From contig CAYVTM010000004.1 in assembly GCA_964454645.1 (NCBI GenBank), forward strand, positions 222,244 to 286,243: a stretch of 64,000 nt of DNA, given 5' to 3'. Below, one piece after another: positions 59,384 to 64,000 of this stretch (positions within the stretch are counted from its first letter, which is position 1; each line of letters begins with the position of its first letter). This stretch comes from CAYVTM01 sp964454645. GTDB taxonomy: Bacteria; Bacteroidota; Bacteroidia; Sphingobacteriales; Sphingobacteriaceae. The notes under the pieces were generated by a model. It was not told where the DNA came from. It did not search any database and saw nothing but the letters and a program-made list of their open reading frames with translations. The position numbers were made by a program, and so were the translations under genes.

Positions 59384-62300
59384 ATGAAGAATTATCTACT
59401 AAAACGTACACCTTTCTTTGTATGTGTATGCATATTGAGTGTTCTATTTTTGATGCCTGTACGAAAAGCAAAAGCTTCTCACATTGTGGGAGGGGAAGTG
59501 ACCTGGAAATGTGTGGTTGAAGGCGGAGTGAGTAAGTATCAGTTCAAACTGGTTATTTATCGGGATTGTTGGAAAGGCTTTGACCAAGGAGCCAATCAGA
59601 CACTGAATGCGTTGGGTTTAAATGGGGTGTTTGATCCGGTACGAAACGCAGGACGCATTTCAAATCCTACCTCGATTAGAATGACAAGAAGTATTTTGGT
59701 CGATATCGCACCTCCTTGCGATTTCCCGGCAGGCAGTTTGCCTTTAAGTTGCACGAATAAGGACCCGGGTACAGTAGAAAAATCGGTCTATTATTCTGAC
59801 CCTATTGATTTTTATGGTATTGAGCCACCTACGGATCCGAATAGCCCCTATGCTTTTTACTGGGAAACTTGCTGTAGAAACGGTAGTATTAATAATGGAT
59901 TTGATAATGACGGGGTTGCATTCGTGAGTAAAATGTATCCTTATTATCCAAACGGTTCTACTACAGCCCGTCCGGTAGATCAATGCTTCGATAATTCCCC
60001 GGACTTTTCCGAATCTCCTGCTTCCTTATTCTATACAAGCGGGATCGATTTTGTTTTTAATAACAATGCAATCGATATGGATTTGGATGAATTGTATTAT
60101 GAACAGGAAGATCCCATTATTAACTCGGATTATATTATTACACGCCAGGACCCTGCAGAACTTTGGGCGAATTATCCGGAGTATAATAAAAATAATCCTT
60201 TTGGATTAGCTCCCGATCAGCATTATTTTGATAATAATACCGGAGAATATACGTTCAAACCGATCAATGCAGGTTTTTATGTGTATGCGGTTAAAGTAGT
60301 TTCCAAAAAATGTGATCAGATTGTCAGCGAAGTATTCAGGGACTTGCAAGTGATTAATCTGACCCCTACCATTGAGCAAAGTACCAACCGTTTCCCAACG
60401 CTGTATAAGCCCTTTAATAATAATACTTCGAATTATATGAGCGTAACGGCGGGAGATACCATTAAATTCCCGATCATCGTTCGTGATTCCTTACCCACAG
60501 CGGGAGCAGGCTTAAGTCCACAGGATATTAACATTACCGTAAATGGTATGGCCATGGGTGCATTAAATGCCAGTACTACGGTGGGCTGTCCGTATCCTCC
60601 TTGTGCAGTCATCAGTAAAGTAGAAAAGTTTGATTATGATGTTGATCCTACCCTGGAAAAATCCATCCCCATTGAAAATACACCCGGGGAAGTTTTTGGA
60701 TTGGGCTATGAATTAGGAGCCAGTTACGATGATACTGTCTGGTTTTACTGGCCTACCCAATGTTCGAATTTGGCGAAGGTGGATAATTGCAACGGACTTA
60801 CTTCCAGTTTGTATAATTTCGTAGTAACTACACAAGATAATTTCTGTTCGGTGCCGGGCAAAACCATACGTACCTTTGCCATCAATGTTTTACCTCCAGA
60901 TTTTTATCGTTCCCCGCCGATTCATTGTATAACATATGATTATACTACCGGTTGGGTAAGTCTTGACTGGACAACATCAACGGGAGATCCGAAAACGTTT
61001 AAATGGTACGAAATTTTCAGGGATAACATTTCCATCGATACCCTATTCGATATTAGCACTTTTTCATATATCGATTCCATTCCGGGTGCTACGGATAATT
61101 CTGTTTATTATGTACGCTCAGTAAATAATTGCGGTCTTAACGACGAAGTATTTCCTGTAAGTCCGATAAAACTGGAAGCTGTATTTCATCGCAGTAATCA
61201 GGCGAGAATTCTTTGGAATCCGATACGTACTCCGGGCTTGGCTTCTCAGGGAAATTACAGGGTTTATCGAAGTTCAACATTGAACCCACCGACATGGGTT
61301 GAAATTACCGATGCCGATGGGAATTTAACCAATACTTCTGCTATCGATAATTACAATTTATGTGGCGATACTACCCTTTATAAAGTAGAACAAGAAGATG
61401 ATTTAGGTTGTGTATCCATATCAAATATTGATACCATTATCCATCCGGAATTGCTTGCAAGGGTAAGTTCTGATACCGTTTGTTTCGGTGAACCTACCGT
61501 ATTCCATATTGATACGCTGGGAGGAGGTATTTCTCCGTATTCTACCGTTCGTTGGCTAGGAACCGATGGTATGTCGGGAGGACATTTAGATACACTGGTC
61601 TATACTTTCCCTTCACCGGGTATGAAATACTATACTTTTACAGTAATCGATTCTAAAGGGTGTAGAATAGATATTAATGATTCAATCTATGTAAGACCTT
61701 TACCCGATTTTGAAATTGTTCAACAACCAATCTGTCCCGACCGACCGGTAAATTTTGAGGTAAATATAAATTCTACTGTACCGATTATTACCTATGCCTG
61801 GGAAGGAGATTTCGATGGAATGGGTAACCCGAACTTTATTTCGGACCAGCCGAACCCGGTATGGGTATTCTTTACCGATGGCGGAGAAGGTCCCGGTAGA
61901 GGCAGATTTCCGATTACCTTAACTTTAACCGATTTGAACGGTTGCATAAAAACTGTGTACGATACGGTAGAAACCGGAGATCCTTATATTGATATACTTA
62001 CCGATAACAGCGAGTGTTTAAATCCCCAGACCGATAGTATACGTATCGAACCTTTTTTCTTACCGAAACCGTATACAACGGTTCAATGGTTCGACGATGC
62101 CACCGGAGAATTGGTATATGATTTGGGGGATATATTACCGGTATCAGTCTTAGCTGGTAGAAGGTACATCGATCTACGTGTAAAAATTGAAACGAGTGTA
62201 GGTTGTTCAGGCGAGGGAGTTAAATCCTTCCAGATCAGCCCGGCATTCGAATTTTCTGCCGATTCGGTCTGTGTGGGAGACCCCATTAAATTTGAGCTAG

Positions 62301-63298
62301 ATTTTGCACACCGGAGCGATACAGCAAATTTCTCTTATTTATGGGAATTAACGGAAAGCGATATCTCTACTGATCGTCGTCCTTTGTTTACCTATATAAC
62401 TGCCGGTCCGAAGGAAATTTTCTTAACGGTAACCGATAATATTAACGGTTGTAAAACTTTCTACAGAGACACTTTTGAAGTAAAATATCCGCTTCAGTTT
62501 TCAGTTGGCCTCATCCCTGCCTGTGCAGGCGAAGAAGTGCTCTTTTTCCCGGATATGGTACCCGGTGTGCCGGGTAACGATACCGCATGGAGATGGTCCA
62601 TCAATGAGTATCCGGATTTAACTCCGAACAATACGATTTACAGTAACGAACGTACGCCGAGTTTCATTTTCCCGGCAACGGACGGATACTATCGTATCAT
62701 ATTGGATGTTAACGATGCCAATACAGGATGTTGGACAACCCGTGATACTATTATCAAAGTATTGAATCAACCGGATATCACTTTCGATGTGGACTCTTTG
62801 AATTGTTCGGGAAAGCTTACCAAATTCTTATCGAAAGTAATCGGAAATTCTGCACCCTATAGTTATGAATGGACGGGCGACGATAATTTCGAATCGGTAG
62901 AAGTGAATCCTACGCATGTTTATCCCGATGGGACAGCTTTGTATGAGGTAACTTTATCGGTTACCAATATACATGGTTGTGTCGTATCCTTAACGAAAAA
63001 TGTACGGGTGTGTGATGATAAGACAACGGTCGTGAAAGTGCCGGATGTATTTACTCCTCAGGCAGAATCGCGTAATACCTTGCAAGTATATGTAGGTAAT
63101 GTGCAGGAGTATGAGATTCGTATTTATAACCGGTGGGGAATTGAAGTCTTCTATTCGAATGATCCATTAAAATCATGGGATGGAAAAGATGCAAGCGGAA
63201 ACTTTGTACCGGTTGGCACCTATGTTTATGTTGTAAATGCAAGCGGTTCGGGAAAACGAAATTTATTAACCAAGGGAACAGTTGCTGTCCTGAGATAA
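59384..63298 (+). CDS. large gliding-motility-type surface protein (T9SS type B sorting domain)
   Basis: 1304 aa from MKNYLLKRTPFF, chosen because it precedes a signal peptide (ending KAKASH); an ATG ten codons upstream is possible. The mature N-terminus SHIVGGEVTWKC, with regular Cys pairs, opens a family of large Bacteroidota surface proteins. Several PKD/Ig-like modules follow (for example YTFTVIDSKGCRIDI, ITLTLTDLNGC, FLTVTDNINGC). The last 90 residues (VPDVFTPQAESRNT to TVAVLR) are the gliding-motility-associated C-terminal domain, a T9SS type B signal. Probably an adhesin or cell-surface polymer. Confidence 0.85.
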   Translation: MKNYLLKRTPFFVCVCILSVLFLMPVRKAKASHIVGGEVTWKCVVEGGVSKYQFKLVIYRDCWKGFDQGANQTLNALGLNGVFDPVRNAGRISNPTSIRMTRSILVDIAPPCDFPAGSLPLSCTNKDPGTVEKSVYYSDPIDFYGIEPPTDPNSPYAFYWETCCRNGSINNGFDNDGVAFVSKMYPYYPNGSTTARPVDQCFDNSPDFSESPASLFYTSGIDFVFNNNAIDMDLDELYYEQEDPIINSDYIITRQDPAELWANYPEYNKNNPFGLAPDQHYFDNNTGEYTFKPINAGFYVYAVKVVSKKCDQIVSEVFRDLQVINLTPTIEQSTNRFPTLYKPFNNNTSNYMSVTAGDTIKFPIIVRDSLPTAGAGLSPQDINITVNGMAMGALNASTTVGCPYPPCAVISKVEKFDYDVDPTLEKSIPIENTPGEVFGLGYELGASYDDTVWFYWPTQCSNLAKVDNCNGLTSSLYNFVVTTQDNFCSVPGKTIRTFAINVLPPDFYRSPPIHCITYDYTTGWVSLDWTTSTGDPKTFKWYEIFRDNISIDTLFDISTFSYIDSIPGATDNSVYYVRSVNNCGLNDEVFPVSPIKLEAVFHRSNQARILWNPIRTPGLASQGNYRVYRSSTLNPPTWVEITDADGNLTNTSAIDNYNLCGDTTLYKVEQEDDLGCVSISNIDTIIHPELLARVSSDTVCFGEPTVFHIDTLGGGISPYSTVRWLGTDGMSGGHLDTLVYTFPSPGMKYYTFTVIDSKGCRIDINDSIYVRPLPDFEIVQQPICPDRPVNFEVNINSTVPIITYAWEGDFDGMGNPNFISDQPNPVWVFFTDGGEGPGRGRFPITLTLTDLNGCIKTVYDTVETGDPYIDILTDNSECLNPQTDSIRIEPFFLPKPYTTVQWFDDATGELVYDLGDILPVSVLAGRRYIDLRVKIETSVGCSGEGVKSFQISPAFEFSADSVCVGDPIKFELDFAHRSDTANFSYLWELTESDISTDRRPLFTYITAGPKEIFLTVTDNINGCKTFYRDTFEVKYPLQFSVGLIPACAGEEVLFFPDMVPGVPGNDTAWRWSINEYPDLTPNNTIYSNERTPSFIFPATDGYYRIILDVNDANTGCWTTRDTIIKVLNQPDITFDVDSLNCSGKLTKFLSKVIGNSAPYSYEWTGDDNFESVEVNPTHVYPDGTALYEVTLSVTNIHGCVVSLTKNVRVCDDKTTVVKVPDVFTPQAESRNTLQVYVGNVQEYEIRIYNRWGIEVFYSNDPLKSWDGKDASGNFVPVGTYVYVVNASGSGKRNLLTKGTVAVLR

Positions 63299-63384
63299 AG
63301 CATTGTCTCGTTTTTTATGAATAATTTTTAATCGATATATTTTTAGCATGGTTTTTGCGAAAATCATCTTGTTATAAATAAACT

Positions 63385-64000
63385 ATGAACAAAAAACTAC
63401 TTCTTACCCTCGCGCTTTTACTCTTGATTAGTTTGAATGGCTTGGCAACGCACGTTATCGGTTACGACATGTGTTTGCGGTATATATCTTTAGGTGATAA
63501 CGCAGGAAAGTATGAAATCTATGTGAAATTTTTCAGAGATGCCAGTCCGTTAACTGCTGGTATGCCCGCCTCGCTTGGTTTTCAGTTGTATGCAAATGAT
63601 GGGAGTGCAGTTCCACCGGCATTTTCGGGTTTAATTAATTGTCCTAAATCTAACCCCCAGACCTTTTTAAGTTACCCACCGGAAGATTGCCCGCCTCCTA
63701 ATTTACAGCCTGTTGAGTTTGGCGAATTTTTATCGGCCCCCTTAGATTTGAGTGCCTTGTCTTCTGTAAGCGGATATTATTTGGTAGGGTATGTAAATGC
63801 TCGAAATGCCGGAATTATTAATGTTGAAGGGAACTCAAATACTTATAACCTTCAGATGGTGATGGAATTCCCGGGATTAAATACCGGAGGAGGTTCCCCT
63901 TCTCCGTATCGTTTTAATTCCTCTCCGGAGTTCCGTAAAGTTCCCTTAACGTTCTTTTGTGTGGGAAAACCTTATACCCTGGATTGGGATGTCGTAGATC
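63385..64000 (+). CDS. large surface protein, N-terminal part (cut by window end)
   Basis: 205 codons are visible from ATG at 63385 and the frame is open to the last base. A signal peptide (MNKKLLLTLALLLLISLNG) is followed by ATHVIGYDMCLRYIS, the same opening layout as the preceding gene (SHIVGGEVTWKC). The Cys pattern and Tyr/Phe strand pairs continue. It is therefore a paralogue, expected to be very long and to carry a T9SS domain beyond the window. Confidence 0.8.
   Translation, partial: MNKKLLLTLALLLLISLNGLATHVIGYDMCLRYISLGDNAGKYEIYVKFFRDASPLTAGMPASLGFQLYANDGSAVPPAFSGLINCPKSNPQTFLSYPPEDCPPPNLQPVEFGEFLSAPLDLSALSSVSGYYLVGYVNARNAGIINVEGNSNTYNLQMVMEFPGLNTGGGSPSPYRFNSSPEFRKVPLTFFCVGKPYTLDWDVVD

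Noticed and set aside
1..64000. CRISPR arrays and rRNA genes
   Set aside because: No regularly spaced repeat series and no rRNA-like sequence was seen in the window.

Overview
The window comes from a chromosome of the Bacteroidota, probably a Chitinophagales/Sphingobacteriales-like lineage. The signs are type IX secretion (T9SS) C-terminal sorting domains, SusC-like TonB-dependent receptors paired with DUF4249 lipoproteins, a tig-clpP-clpX cluster, a short AMP nucleosidase, and promoter -7 boxes of the TAnnTTTG type. No rRNA gene is present, so genus is not claimed.

Layout. 1-6.0 kb is ordinary chromosome: the end of an MBL/rhodanese gene, tonB, a CAP protein, a YdeI-like protein, a TsaC/Sua5 enzyme, two envelope proteins and a BtuF-like protein. 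At 6.1 kb a tRNA-Leu(UAG) gene is the apparent target of a mobilizable element that runs right to at least about 18.6 kb. It carries a large serine recombinase whose reading frame enters the tRNA gene in antisense, a 76-aa protein, a Dam-type methylase, a hairpin cluster that may be oriT, relaxase MobA, MobC, a T4CP-like ATPase without membrane segments coupled to a 47-aa hydrophobic ORF, a lipoprotein plus coiled-coil membrane protein pair, a plus-strand cargo set (unknown protein, queuosine-precursor transporter, cupin), a RuvC-like protein, an XRE regulator and a RadC-like protein. The right boundary was not found.

18.7-35.8 kb is an accessory region of secreted and surface proteins: GYF_2 protein, XRE regulator, a barrel/lipoprotein/YccF operon, a 1301-aa T9SS metalloprotease-like protein, remnants of T9SS genes, a 5'-truncated methyltransferase, a tail-fibre-like protein, a second methyltransferase and a T9SS subtilisin. 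Two lipoprotein genes here share a duplicated promoter region. 30-35 kb looks clearly more AT-rich than its surroundings.

35.9-58.9 kb is core-like: tig, clpP, clpX, AMP nucleosidase, an ABC-F protein, trxB, a mirrored pair of TonB-receptor/DUF4249 units with a T9SS subtilisin in one operon, tRNA-Leu(GAG), mnmA, a small PID-CTERM-like protein, a GT-C-type membrane protein and a PIG-L/ATP-grasp/HAD operon. 59.0-64 kb has tRNA-Arg(UCU) and two very large gliding/T9SS-type surface proteins, the second cut by the window end.

The observation I consider most unusual is a near-identical, fully symmetric palindrome (30-42 bp) found three times. Each copy lies upstream of a gene acting on the ribosome or tRNA (tig, ABC-F, mnmA), and the outer arms vary in a compensatory way. 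The mobilizable element, with its recombinase/tRNA overlap and apparently split coupling protein, is the best candidate for an under-described system.
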